The translations under genes and the position numbers were made by a program. Positions 1 through 7,765 of a DNA stretch of 16,009 nt are shown here, one piece after another (the stretch's first letter is position 1; each line of letters starts with the position of its first letter). Origin of the DNA: Prolixibacteraceae bacterium (lineage in GTDB: Bacteria; Bacteroidota; Bacteroidia; Bacteroidales; Prolixibacteraceae); the NCBI GenBank assembly GCA_003537645.1, contig DPRM01000034.1, positions 2,017 to 18,025 of the forward strand, written 5' to 3'. Below the pieces are notes generated by a model. The model was given only the letters and a program-made list of their open reading frames with translations, had not been told where the DNA came from and did not search any database.

Positions 1-1149
1 GGCGATCAGGGCATTGCCGAGTGGATTATGAACCAAAAGAAAATTCCAATTCCGCAGTACGAAAAGCTGACCAACTTCTTTAATCCGGTACAGTTTAATC
101 CAGCCGAATGGGTTTCGATGGTAAAAAAAGCCGGAATGAAATACATCACCATTACCAGCAAGCACCACGAAGGTTTTGCCATGTACAACTCGAAAGTGAG
201 TGATTACAACGTGGTAAAGCGCACTCCTTACGGCAAAGACATTATTAAAATGCTGAAAGATGAATGCGATAAACAAGGTATTAAACTTTTCTTCTACTAT
301 TCGCAGCTCGACTGGCATCATCCTGATTATTTTCCACGCGGAAATACAGGCCAGGGATTTACAGGGAGACCGGAAAAAGGAGATTGGAACAAATACATTG
401 ATTATATGAATGCCCAACTATCTGAACTGCTTACCAATTATGGCGAAGTGGGCGGTATCTGGTTCGATGGGATGTGGGACAAATCGGATGCTCCGTGGCG
501 TTTGGACGAAACTTACGCGTTGATTCACAAACATCAGCCCGGAGCATTGGTTGGTAGCAATCATCATAAATTCCCATTCCCCGGCGAAGATTTCCAGATG
601 TATGAACGCGACCTTCCGGGCGAAAACTCAATGGGATTCAACCACACGGGAGCAATGTCTGACTTACCTCTGGAAATGTGCGAAACGATGAACGGTTCAT
701 GGGGATTCAACCTGGCAGACACAAATTACAAATCGACCAAACAATTACTTCAGACTTTAATAAAATCTGCCGGATATGGAGCAAACTTTCTGCTAAACAC
801 CGGCCCAATGCCAAACGGAAAAATTCAGCCTGAAAATGTTGATACTTTGGCTGTGATGGGGAAATGGCTCGATAAGTATGGCGAAACCATTTACGGAACC
901 CGCAAAGGCCCGATTAATCCAACAACCTGGGGAGCCTCGACACAAAAAGATGGCAAAGTATGGTTGCATGTTCTTAATTGCAAAGAAGAAAACCTGTTTA
1001 TAGGTAAACTTCCGAAGAAATTAAAGTCGGCCAAATTCTTCGAAGATCAGTCAGCCGTAAAATTTAAAGAAACCGAGTTGGGTGTAATCCTGAACATACC
1101 GGATTCGAAAAAAAATACGATCGACACGATCATACAACTTGAAATGTAA
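1..1149 (+). CDS. Alpha-L-fucosidase, GH29 family (5' end outside window)
   Basis: The open frame is already running at base 1 and reads GDQGIAEWI before the first internal Met at base 28. That segment belongs to the normal GH29 N-terminal barrel, so the true start and any signal peptide lie upstream; 382 residues are visible. GH29 enzymes are retaining exo-glycosidases that release terminal L-fucose from glycans. Seen here, numbering from the Met at base 28: the KHHEGF motif (residues 45-50; most relatives have KHHDGF), the YYSQLDWHHPDYF strand, and GGIWFDGMW, where Asp147 (bases 466-468) is at the family's nucleophile position. NGSWGF follows at residues 222-227, then a small beta-rich C-terminal domain. 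The acid/base residue is poorly conserved in this family and I do not assign it; the Glu residues near 187-193 (GEDFQMYERD) are candidates. Probably periplasmic or outer-membrane attached, by analogy with Bacteroidota relatives. The gene ends at a strong terminator and its operon partners are upstream of the window. Confidence 0.93.
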   Translation, partial: GDQGIAEWIMNQKKIPIPQYEKLTNFFNPVQFNPAEWVSMVKKAGMKYITITSKHHEGFAMYNSKVSDYNVVKRTPYGKDIIKMLKDECDKQGIKLFFYYSQLDWHHPDYFPRGNTGQGFTGRPEKGDWNKYIDYMNAQLSELLTNYGEVGGIWFDGMWDKSDAPWRLDETYALIHKHQPGALVGSNHHKFPFPGEDFQMYERDLPGENSMGFNHTGAMSDLPLEMCETMNGSWGFNLADTNYKSTKQLLQTLIKSAGYGANFLLNTGPMPNGKIQPENVDTLAVMGKWLDKYGETIYGTRKGPINPTTWGASTQKDGKVWLHVLNCKEENLFIGKLPKKLKSAKFFEDQSAVKFKETELGVILNIPDSKKNTIDTIIQLEM

Positions 1150-1163
1150 TCATTATCAATTTT

Positions 1164-1211
1164 TTAAAATCACAAAAGCCATCTCTTTGGAGATGGCTTT
1201 TGTGATTTTAA
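1164..1211 (+). terminator. Rho-independent terminator after the fucosidase gene, perfect 22-bp stem
   Basis: The arms at 1164-1185 and 1190-1211 are exact reverse complements and flank a 4-base loop (TTTG). The stem core contains AAAAGCCATCTC paired with GAGATGGCTTTT. A T-rich tract follows (1214-1228, with eight consecutive Ts). The position 14 bases after the fucosidase stop codon fits factor-independent termination. There is no convergent gene on the other side, so its job is probably to insulate the downstream TCA cluster. Confidence 0.9.
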
Positions 1212-1396
1212 GATGTTTGTTTTTTTTCGTTTGAATGAATATTTCCACCGGACGACAAGCTATACATATATATACATACTTAATCAAATATTTTTTGATA
1301 TATTCGGAAAATTTAAAAGAACAAAAGAAGGATGGTATTCGTTAAGAATGATGTTTTTTAAATTGAATGAAAAACTAAAACAAAAAACCAAAAAGT
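1212..1396 (+). other. AT-rich leader region upstream of aconitase
   Basis: About 185 very AT-rich bases separate the terminator from the aconitase start and should contain the promoter of the TCA cluster. I see one near-match to the Bacteroidota -7 box, TATATTCG at 1299-1306 (consensus TAnnTTTG, one mismatch), with no convincing TTG at the -33 distance. A 63-codon open frame at 1213-1404 overlaps the aconitase start and has a low-complexity Phe/Lys/Tyr composition; I do not consider it a gene. No classical ribosome binding site precedes 1397, which is normal for this phylum. Confidence 0.35.
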
Positions 1397-3658
1397 ATGT
1401 TTGATCTGGATTTAATCTCTAAAAATTATCAGGAATTAGGTGCCAAGGTTGAAAAAGCCAAAAAGCACTTAAACAGACCCTTAAGTCTGTCAGAGAAAAT
1501 TCTCTACGCACATTTATTCGAAAATCAACCCATTCAGGATTTTAAAAGGGGTGTTGATTACGTTGATTTTGCTCCCGACCGGGTTGCTATGCAGGATGCC
1601 ACTGCCCAAATGGCTCTGCTACAATTTATGAATTCAGGAAAAAGCAAAACGGCAGTTCCGTCAACGGTACATTGCGATCACCTCATTCAGGCAAGCAAAA
1701 ATGGGTTGGCCGACTTGGAAGATGCCATAAAAATCAACAAAGAAGTGTATGATTTTCTGGAATCGGTATCCAACAAATACGGAATCGGTTTTTGGAAGCC
1801 AGGCGCCGGAATTATTCATCAGGTGGTGCTCGAAAATTACGCATTCCCCGGCGGAATGATGATCGGAACCGACTCGCATACCGTAAATGCCGGAGGTTTG
1901 GGCATGGTGGCGATTGGTGTCGGTGGAGCCGATGCCGTTGATGTGATGGCCGGAATGGCCTGGGAACTGAAGTTTCCGAAATTAATTGGCGTTAAACTTA
2001 CCGGAAAATTAAATGGCTGGACTGCACCAAAAGACATTATACTGAAAGTAGCCGGAATCCTTACCGTTAAAGGCGGAACAGGCGCAATTATTGAATATTT
2101 TGGCGAAGGTGCACAATCGATTTCATGCACCGGAAAAGGAACCATCTGCAACATGGGCGCTGAAGTTGGCGCAACGACTTCCACATTTGGATACGATGAA
2201 TCGATGGAGCGCTACCTTCGCGCCACAGGCCGTGCTGCTGTGGCTGATTTGGCAAACGGAGTGAAACAACATCTGACTGCCGACCCTGAAGTGTACGCCA
2301 ATCCTGAAAAATATTTTGACCAACTGATCGAAATCAATCTGGATGAGCTGGAACCTTATATCAATGGACCTTTTACCCCCGACCGCGCTACTCCAATTTC
2401 GAAAATGGCCGAAGTTGCCAAAGAAAACGGCTGGCCGACTAAAATTGAAGTGGGTTTGATTGGTTCATGTACCAATTCATCGTACGAAGATATTTCCCGC
2501 GCGGCTTCGCTCGCCCAACAAGCAGTAAATAAAAAGCTGAAATCGAAATCCGAATTCACCATCACACCGGGTTCTGAATTGGTGCGTTTTACCATTGAGC
2601 GCGACGGTTTTATCGATACATTCAACCAAATTGGCGCCAGTGTTTTTGCCAATGCCTGTGGACCGTGTATAGGCCAATGGTCGCGTCCCGGAGCCGAAAA
2701 AGGCGAAAAGAATACGATTATTCACTCGTTCAACCGGAACTTCTCGAAACGTGCCGATGGAAATCCCAATACTCATGCATTTGTAGCTTCTCCTGAAATT
2801 GTAACCGCTATGGCCATTGCAGGAGATCTCACGTTCAATCCGTTGACGGACTATTTGACCAACGAAAATGGAGAAAAAGTAAAACTGGACATTCCAACCG
2901 GACAGGAGCTTCCTGCAAAAGGTTTTGACGTTGAAGATGCAGGTTATCAGGCTCCGGCAGAAAACGGCTCTTCCGTTACAGTAAAAGTCGATCCAGCTTC
3001 AGCCCGGCTACAATTGCTTCAGCCTTTTGCTGCCTGGGACGGTAAAAATCTACTGGGCGCCAAATTGCTGATCAAAGCCAAGGGAAAATGTACCACCGAC
3101 CATATTTCAATGGCTGGTCCCTGGCTGCGTTTCCGCGGCCATCTCGACAATATTTCGAACAACATGTTGATTGGTGCAGTAAATGCTTTCACCGAAGAAA
3201 CAAATAAAGTTAAAAACCAGTTAACCGGCGAATACGGCGAAGTTCCTGTTGTTCAGCGGGCATACAAGACTGCTGGCATAGCATCGGTAGTTGTGGGTGA
3301 TCAAAATTACGGCGAAGGATCGTCGCGCGAACATGCCGCCATGGAACCACGTCATTTGGGCGTAAAGGCTGTCATCGTTAAATCGTTTGCGCGAATACAC
3401 GAAACCAACCTGAAAAAACAGGGAATGCTCGGACTGACTTTCGCCAACGAAGCTGACTACGATAAAATTCAGGAAGACGACACCTTCAATTTTGTTGATC
3501 TGAAAGAATTTGCTCCCGGCAAACCGTTGACAGTCGAGCTTGTTCATGCAGACCAAACTAAAGACACGATTCTGCTTAACCACACTTATAACCAACAACA
3601 AATCGACTGGTTTAAAGCCGGTTCAGCATTAGATTTAATTCGCAAACAGAACCTTTAA
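1397..3658 (+). CDS. acn: Aconitate hydratase, mitochondrial-type aconitase
   Basis: Cytoplasmic [4Fe-4S] enzyme that interconverts citrate and isocitrate through cis-aconitate in the TCA cycle. The 753 residues match the length of mitochondrial-type aconitases rather than the ~890-residue AcnA/IRP type. Cluster ligands are visible: Cys358 in GLIGSCTNSSYED, and Cys421 and Cys424 in NACGPCIGQW. These positions coincide with the numbering of mature bovine aconitase. The substrate-binding motif GTDSHT is at 157-162. The C-terminal swivel domain carries TTDHISMAGPW (566-576) and GEGSSREHAAMEPR (639-652), where Ser642 aligns with the catalytic serine. The gene is intact and complete. It is the first gene of the cluster; the NADP-dependent isocitrate dehydrogenase starts only 12 bases after its stop, so the two are almost certainly co-transcribed and act on consecutive steps. 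The symbol acn is used in the general family sense. Confidence 0.97.
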   Translation: MFDLDLISKNYQELGAKVEKAKKHLNRPLSLSEKILYAHLFENQPIQDFKRGVDYVDFAPDRVAMQDATAQMALLQFMNSGKSKTAVPSTVHCDHLIQASKNGLADLEDAIKINKEVYDFLESVSNKYGIGFWKPGAGIIHQVVLENYAFPGGMMIGTDSHTVNAGGLGMVAIGVGGADAVDVMAGMAWELKFPKLIGVKLTGKLNGWTAPKDIILKVAGILTVKGGTGAIIEYFGEGAQSISCTGKGTICNMGAEVGATTSTFGYDESMERYLRATGRAAVADLANGVKQHLTADPEVYANPEKYFDQLIEINLDELEPYINGPFTPDRATPISKMAEVAKENGWPTKIEVGLIGSCTNSSYEDISRAASLAQQAVNKKLKSKSEFTITPGSELVRFTIERDGFIDTFNQIGASVFANACGPCIGQWSRPGAEKGEKNTIIHSFNRNFSKRADGNPNTHAFVASPEIVTAMAIAGDLTFNPLTDYLTNENGEKVKLDIPTGQELPAKGFDVEDAGYQAPAENGSSVTVKVDPASARLQLLQPFAAWDGKNLLGAKLLIKAKGKCTTDHISMAGPWLRFRGHLDNISNNMLIGAVNAFTEETNKVKNQLTGEYGEVPVVQRAYKTAGIASVVVGDQNYGEGSSREHAAMEPRHLGVKAVIVKSFARIHETNLKKQGMLGLTFANEADYDKIQEDDTFNFVDLKEFAPGKPLTVELVHADQTKDTILLNHTYNQQQIDWFKAGSALDLIRKQNL

Positions 3659-3670
3659 CATCCCCCAAAT

Positions 3671-4900
3671 ATGAACGAAAAAATTAAAGTACTGAACCCG
3701 GTCGTAGAACTGGATGGAGATGAAATGACCCGTGTAATCTGGTCGTTCATCAAAGAGAAGTTGATTTTTCCTTACCTCGATGTTGACATTAAATACTTCG
3801 ATCTGGGGATGGAATACCGCGATGAAACCAACGATCAGGTGACGATTGATGCTGCCAATGCCATCAAGAAATATGGAGTGGGAATTAAATGCGCCACCAT
3901 CACTCCTGATGAAGCCCGAGTAGAAGAATTTGGCTTGAAAAAAATGTGGAAATCGCCGAACGGAACTATCCGTAACATACTGGATGGCACTGTTTTTCGC
4001 GAACCAATCATCATCAGTAATATACCTCGTTTAGTTCCTGGCTGGAAACAACCCATTTGCATCGGTCGTCATGCTTTTGGTGACCAATACCGCGCAACCG
4101 ATTTTGTGACCAAAGGAAAAGGCAAACTCACGATCACTTTCACTCCCGAAGATGGTAGCAAAGAAACTTCGTTCGAAGTATACGATTTTGCCGGAGACGG
4201 TGTGGCAATGGCCATGTACAACACCGACGAATCCATCACCGGTTTCGCCCGTGCCTGTATGAATCAGGCATTGGCAAAGAAATGGCCGCTTTACCTGTCA
4301 ACCAAAAATACCATCCTGAAAAAGTACGATGGACGTTTCAAAGATATCTTTCAGGAAGTATTTGATACTGAATTTAAAGCAGCTTTTGCTGAAGCCGGAA
4401 TTACCTACGAACACCGTTTGATCGATGATATGGTAGCCGCCTGCATGAAATGGGAAGGTGGATTCGTTTGGGCCTGCAAAAACTACGATGGCGATGTTCA
4501 GTCGGACACCGTGGCTCAAGGATTTGGCTCGCTTGGACTGATGACCTCAACCCTTGTTACTCCCGACGGGAAAACGATGGAAGCCGAAGCAGCCCACGGA
4601 ACTGTTACCCGTCATTACCGGATGCACCAGCAGGGCAAACCAACTTCGACCAACCCAATTGCCTCGATTTATGCGTGGACCCGCGGGCTGGAATTCCGTG
4701 GCAAACTGGACGGAAACCAGGAATTGATCAATTTTGCGAAAGCGTTGGAAGAGGTTTGCGTTGAAACGGTTGAAGAAGGCAAAATGACCAAAGATTTGGC
4801 TTTGATTGTTTATGGTGATAATCTGAAAACCGAGAATTATCTGACGACTGAAGGATTTCTGGACGCAATTGATGAAAATCTTCAGAAGAAGCTAAATTGA
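3671..4900 (+). CDS. icd: Isocitrate dehydrogenase, NADP-dependent, eukaryote-type homodimeric form
   Basis: Oxidative decarboxylation of isocitrate to 2-oxoglutarate with reduction of NADP, in the cytoplasm. The 409-residue protein belongs to the subfamily that includes human IDH1/IDH2 and many bacterial homodimers. Isocitrate-binding residues are all present: SPNGTIRN (95-102, with Arg101), Arg110 and IGRHAFGDQYRATD (131-144, with Arg133 and catalytic Tyr140). The second catalytic residue is Lys212 in STKNTILKKYDGRF. Metal-binding aspartates appear as RLIDDM (Asp252) and NYDGDVQSD (Asp275, Asp279). The NADP 2'-phosphate site AAHGTVTRHYR carries Arg314-His315, the pair used by IDH1, so NADP specificity is well supported. 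The neighbour on one side is aconitase (12-base gap). On the other side, after a 165-base repeat-rich spacer, lies a second isocitrate dehydrogenase of a different subfamily with a different cofactor site. Confidence 0.96.
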   Translation: MNEKIKVLNPVVELDGDEMTRVIWSFIKEKLIFPYLDVDIKYFDLGMEYRDETNDQVTIDAANAIKKYGVGIKCATITPDEARVEEFGLKKMWKSPNGTIRNILDGTVFREPIIISNIPRLVPGWKQPICIGRHAFGDQYRATDFVTKGKGKLTITFTPEDGSKETSFEVYDFAGDGVAMAMYNTDESITGFARACMNQALAKKWPLYLSTKNTILKKYDGRFKDIFQEVFDTEFKAAFAEAGITYEHRLIDDMVAACMKWEGGFVWACKNYDGDVQSDTVAQGFGSLGLMTSTLVTPDGKTMEAEAAHGTVTRHYRMHQQGKPTSTNPIASIYAWTRGLEFRGKLDGNQELINFAKALEEVCVETVEEGKMTKDLALIVYGDNLKTENYLTTEGFLDAIDENLQKKLN

Positions 4901-4907
4901 AAGTGTT

Positions 4908-4924
4908 CAGTAGCAGTAAGCAGT
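4908..4924 (+). repeat. Three CAGT units at 6-7 base spacing
   Basis: CAGT occurs at 4908-4911, 4914-4917 and 4921-4924 (TTCAGTAGCAGTAAGCAGTT). Together with the GTCATT/AATGAC units that follow, this makes the spacer between the two isocitrate dehydrogenase genes look like decayed short tandem repeats. My recollection is that similar phased short repeats occur between genes in Bacteroidota genomes. No function can be read from it. Confidence 0.45.
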
Positions 4925-4932
4925 TGAGTTCG

Positions 4933-5027
4933 GTCATTGAAAGTCATTTGTTACACGTCATTGATTGTTACGGGCAGAATGGAGTTACTTTTAATGACAA
5001 TCAATGACTTAATGACTACAAAATGAC
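4933..5027. repeat. Symmetric cluster of GTCATT and AATGAC hexamers with a 12-bp dyad
   Basis: The left side has three GTCATT units (4933-4938, 4943-4948, 4957-4962). The right side has four copies of the reverse complement AATGAC (4993-4998, 5003-5008, 5011-5016, 5022-5027). The inner copies extend to an exact 12-bp inverted repeat: GTCATTGATTGT at 4957-4968 and ACAATCAATGAC at 4997-5008, separated by 28 bases. It could form a stem-loop in the mRNA between the two isocitrate dehydrogenase genes, bind a regulator, or be a mobile-repeat remnant. There is no U-run after it, so it is not a typical terminator. Confidence 0.7.
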
Positions 5028-5065
5028 AACCAGAATTCACATCAGGAAAAGCAAAAACATAAAAC

Positions 5066-6331
5066 ATGAGCCAGAACATACAATTCATTAACGGTCAGTT
5101 AATCGTTCCCGATCAGCCAGTTATTCCTTTTATCGAGGGTGATGGTATCGGGAAAGAGATTACTGAAGCCAGTCAACGGGTGATCAACGCAGCGGTAACC
5201 GCAGCGTACGGCGATGCAAAAAAGATTATCTGGAAGGAAGTTCTGGCTGGTAAAAAAGCTTTTGAACTGACCGGAACATACCTGCCCAACGAAACGCTTG
5301 AAGCTTTTCAGGAATATCTGGTTGGGATAAAAGGTCCGCTTGAAACGCCGGTTGGTGACGGAATACGCTCATTGAATGTAGCACTTCGCCAAACGCTCGA
5401 TTTGTATGTTTGTCTTCGCCCAATTCGCTGGTTCAAGGGTGTCCCCTCGCCTATCCGATATCCGGAGTTGGTCGATATGCACATTTTCAGGGAAAATACG
5501 GAAGACATTTATGCTGGAATTGAATTTATGACAGGCACCGAAAAAGCCATCAAGTTCCGCGATTTTTTGATCAACGAAATGGGCGTTGATGTGATTCGTT
5601 TTCCGGAGAGCAGTTCGTTTGGCGTAAAACCGGTGTCGAAAGACGGTTCGGAGCGGTTGATTAAAGCTGCTATTCAATATGCCATAGCACGAGAACTTCC
5701 TTCTGTAACCATTGTCCACAAAGGCAATATCATGAAATTTACTGAAGGAGCGTTCAAAAACTGGGGCTACGATCTGGCAGAATGCGAATTTGGCGACCAC
5801 ACTTTCACCTGGCGGCAATATCAGCAAATTGAGAAAGAGCTTGGAAAAAGCGAGGCGAAAGCTTCGCTGGATGCGGCAAAAGCGCTGGGAAAAGTAATTA
5901 TTAAAGATGTGATTACCGACGCCTTCCTTCAGGAAAGTTTATTGCACCCGTTTGATCATTCGGTAATTGCCACGCTGAACTTAAACGGCGATTACATCTC
6001 AGATCAGTTGGCAGCAATGGTAGGCGGTATCGGTATTTCTCCGGGAGCCAACATCAACTACAACAGCGGATATGCCATTTTTGAAGCCACCCACGGAACC
6101 GCGCCAAATATTGCCGGAACCGGAAAAGCCAACCCCGGATCGCTCATACTTTCGGGAGCCATGTTGCTCGAATACCTGGGTTGGTACAAGGCTGCAGAAC
6201 ACGTTTATGATGCTATGGAACATACTTTCGCCAAACGAAAAGTTACTTCTGACTTGTTTACTATGATGGAAGGTGCAACTTTACTTACAACTTCTGAATT
6301 TGCAGATGAGATAATTCGAAATATTCATTAA
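5066..6331 (+). CDS. icd: Isocitrate dehydrogenase, bacterial-type, predicted NAD-dependent
   Basis: A 421-residue protein of the E. coli Icd subfamily, catalysing the same reaction as the upstream enzyme. Substrate and catalytic residues are intact: PFIEGDGIG (21-29), RSLNVALR (101-108), FRENTEDIYAG (141-151, Tyr149), VHKGNIMKFTEG (217-228, Lys219) and NLNGDYISD (305-313, Asp309/Asp313). The cofactor site differs from NADP-specific E. coli Icd. By my hand alignment, Cys332, Lys344, Tyr345, Val351, Tyr391 and Arg395 become Tyr336, Asn348, Ile349, Ala355, Ser395 and Thr399. The positively charged 2'-phosphate contacts are therefore lost, and Tyr, Ile and Ala are the replacements found in NAD-using or NAD-engineered forms. 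NAD specificity is an inference; Asn in place of the usual Asp at the 344 position leaves some doubt. It lies 41 bases before citrate synthase and probably belongs to the same transcript. Confidence 0.93.
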   Translation: MSQNIQFINGQLIVPDQPVIPFIEGDGIGKEITEASQRVINAAVTAAYGDAKKIIWKEVLAGKKAFELTGTYLPNETLEAFQEYLVGIKGPLETPVGDGIRSLNVALRQTLDLYVCLRPIRWFKGVPSPIRYPELVDMHIFRENTEDIYAGIEFMTGTEKAIKFRDFLINEMGVDVIRFPESSSFGVKPVSKDGSERLIKAAIQYAIARELPSVTIVHKGNIMKFTEGAFKNWGYDLAECEFGDHTFTWRQYQQIEKELGKSEAKASLDAAKALGKVIIKDVITDAFLQESLLHPFDHSVIATLNLNGDYISDQLAAMVGGIGISPGANINYNSGYAIFEATHGTAPNIAGTGKANPGSLILSGAMLLEYLGWYKAAEHVYDAMEHTFAKRKVTSDLFTMMEGATLLTTSEFADEIIRNIH

Positions 6332-6372
6332 TTTAGGAAACTTATTCTGAATCAAAACTAAAAATCAAATAG

Positions 6373-7695
6373 ATGGAATACATTAAAAACAGGTTCTACG
6401 AAAAGGCTACAAAAGATTTAGCTGAATTTCAACGTATTCGCAAAGAATATGGCGATGTTGTTTTAGGTCAGGTAACAATTGACCAGGTTTTTTCGGGTAT
6501 GAAAGGAATACCCGCATTGCTTACTGAAACGTCAAAACTGGATGCCAATGAAGGAATCAGGTTCAGAGGATATTCTCTTCCTGAATTACAGCAGAAACTT
6601 CCTAAAATGGATCCTGCCGGTGAGCCGCTTCCTGAAGGATTGTTTTACCTGATGATGGTTGGCGAAATTCCGGATAAAGAAGATGTAATCAACATTTCGA
6701 AGGATTGGGCAACTCGCTCGCATGTGCCTCAACACGTTTTTGATGTAATCGACGCATTGCCAAAAAACAGCAGGCCGATGACTCAATTTGCTACTGCTAT
6801 TCTGTCAATGGCTTACGACTCAGTTTTCCAGAAAGCATACAGAGCCGGTATCAATAAAAAGTTCTACTGGGACTTTATGTACGAAGATGTAATGACGCTG
6901 ATTGCCCGGCTTCCACGCATTGCCGCATATATTTACCGAAGAATGTATCACAACGGCGACCATATCGAACCAAATCCAACACTCGACTGGGCAGGAAACC
7001 TTGCTCACATGATGGGTTTCGATTCGCTGGAAGTTAAGCGTTTAATGCGACTTTACATGGTAATTCATGCCGACCATGAAGGAGGAAACGTTTCGGCGCA
7101 TGCCACCCATTTGGTTGGATCGGCGCTTAGTAACGCACCTTACTCGTTTGCAGCAGGAATGGTTGGATTAGCAGGCCCTCTTCACGGTTTTGCCAACCAG
7201 GAAGTAATGAGCTGGATTGAAGAAATGAACGAGCAAATTGGTAGCAACGAACCGTCTGACGCGCAAATTGCAGCTTATATTGAGCAAACTTTGTTGCAGG
7301 GAAGAGTTGTTCCAGGATACGGACATGCTGTTTTACGAATTACCGATCCAAGGTTTACCGTTCAGCAGGAATTTGCCGAAAAATACATTAAAAACGATAA
7401 ACTTATCAATACGGTAAATGCGATTTACCGGGTAGCTCCCCCAATCCTTGAGGCTACTGGCAAGATTAAAAATCCATGGCCAAATGTGGACGCCATAAGC
7501 GGTGCGCTTTTAAATCACTACGGAATTACCGAATCTAATTTCTATACCGTGTTGTTTGGTGTTTCGCGCTCACTCGGAGTCTTGTCGTCGTTGGTTTTCG
7601 ACCGTTTCTACGGACTTCCGATCGAACGTCCGTCGTCGTTCCCACTCGAATGGTTTGTTGAAAAAGCCAAAGCTTCCGACGCAAATAAAAAATAA
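6373..7695 (+). CDS. gltA: Citrate synthase, eukaryote (mitochondrial)-type
   Basis: Condenses oxaloacetate with acetyl-CoA to give citrate, the entry step of the TCA cycle. The 440-residue protein is much closer in motifs to mitochondrial citrate synthase than to the hexameric NADH-inhibited E. coli GltA. Visible stretches include HADHEGGNVSAHATHLVGSA (232-251), GLAGPLHGFANQEV (265-278), GRVVPGYGHAVLR (310-322), NPWPNVDAISG (367-377) and YTVLFGVSR (391-399). The catalytic triad is His271, His318 and Asp373, corresponding to pig His274, His320 and Asp375. The gene is complete, lies 41 bases after the bacterial-type isocitrate dehydrogenase and ends at a terminator, so it is the last gene of the cluster. 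The symbol gltA is used for function; the protein is not the E. coli-type allosteric form. Confidence 0.96.
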   Translation: MEYIKNRFYEKATKDLAEFQRIRKEYGDVVLGQVTIDQVFSGMKGIPALLTETSKLDANEGIRFRGYSLPELQQKLPKMDPAGEPLPEGLFYLMMVGEIPDKEDVINISKDWATRSHVPQHVFDVIDALPKNSRPMTQFATAILSMAYDSVFQKAYRAGINKKFYWDFMYEDVMTLIARLPRIAAYIYRRMYHNGDHIEPNPTLDWAGNLAHMMGFDSLEVKRLMRLYMVIHADHEGGNVSAHATHLVGSALSNAPYSFAAGMVGLAGPLHGFANQEVMSWIEEMNEQIGSNEPSDAQIAAYIEQTLLQGRVVPGYGHAVLRITDPRFTVQQEFAEKYIKNDKLINTVNAIYRVAPPILEATGKIKNPWPNVDAISGALLNHYGITESNFYTVLFGVSRSLGVLSSLVFDRFYGLPIERPSSFPLEWFVEKAKASDANKK

Positions 7696-7714
7696 TTCAG
7701 GCTATAACAAAAGT

Positions 7715-7749
7715 AAAGGCTGTCCTAATTTAATATCAGGACAGCCTTT
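7715..7749. terminator. Bidirectional terminator between citrate synthase and the minus-strand gene
   Basis: Perfect 12-bp stem AAAGGCTGTCCT (7715-7726) / AGGACAGCCTTT (7738-7749) with an 11-base loop, followed on the plus strand by TTTTATTTTA. It lies 20 bases after the citrate synthase stop and 17 bases beyond the stop of the convergent gene. The A-rich left flank supplies a T-rich tail on the other strand, so it likely serves both. Confidence 0.88.
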
Positions 7750-7765
7750 TTATTTTACCTAAAAA

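Noticed and set aside
1396..1403. TATGTTTG, a perfect -7 box match
   Set aside because: It overlaps the aconitase start codon, so a transcript from it could not carry the normal gene; treated as chance.
1213..1404. 63-codon open frame between the fucosidase terminator and aconitase
   Set aside because: It begins inside the T-run of the terminator, overlaps the aconitase start, and has a low-complexity Phe/Lys/Tyr composition typical of AT-rich spacer DNA.
1837..2184. Long open frames antisense to aconitase (and similar ones inside the other TCA genes)
   Set aside because: They are frame shadows of strongly conserved enzyme genes and show no recognisable protein features.
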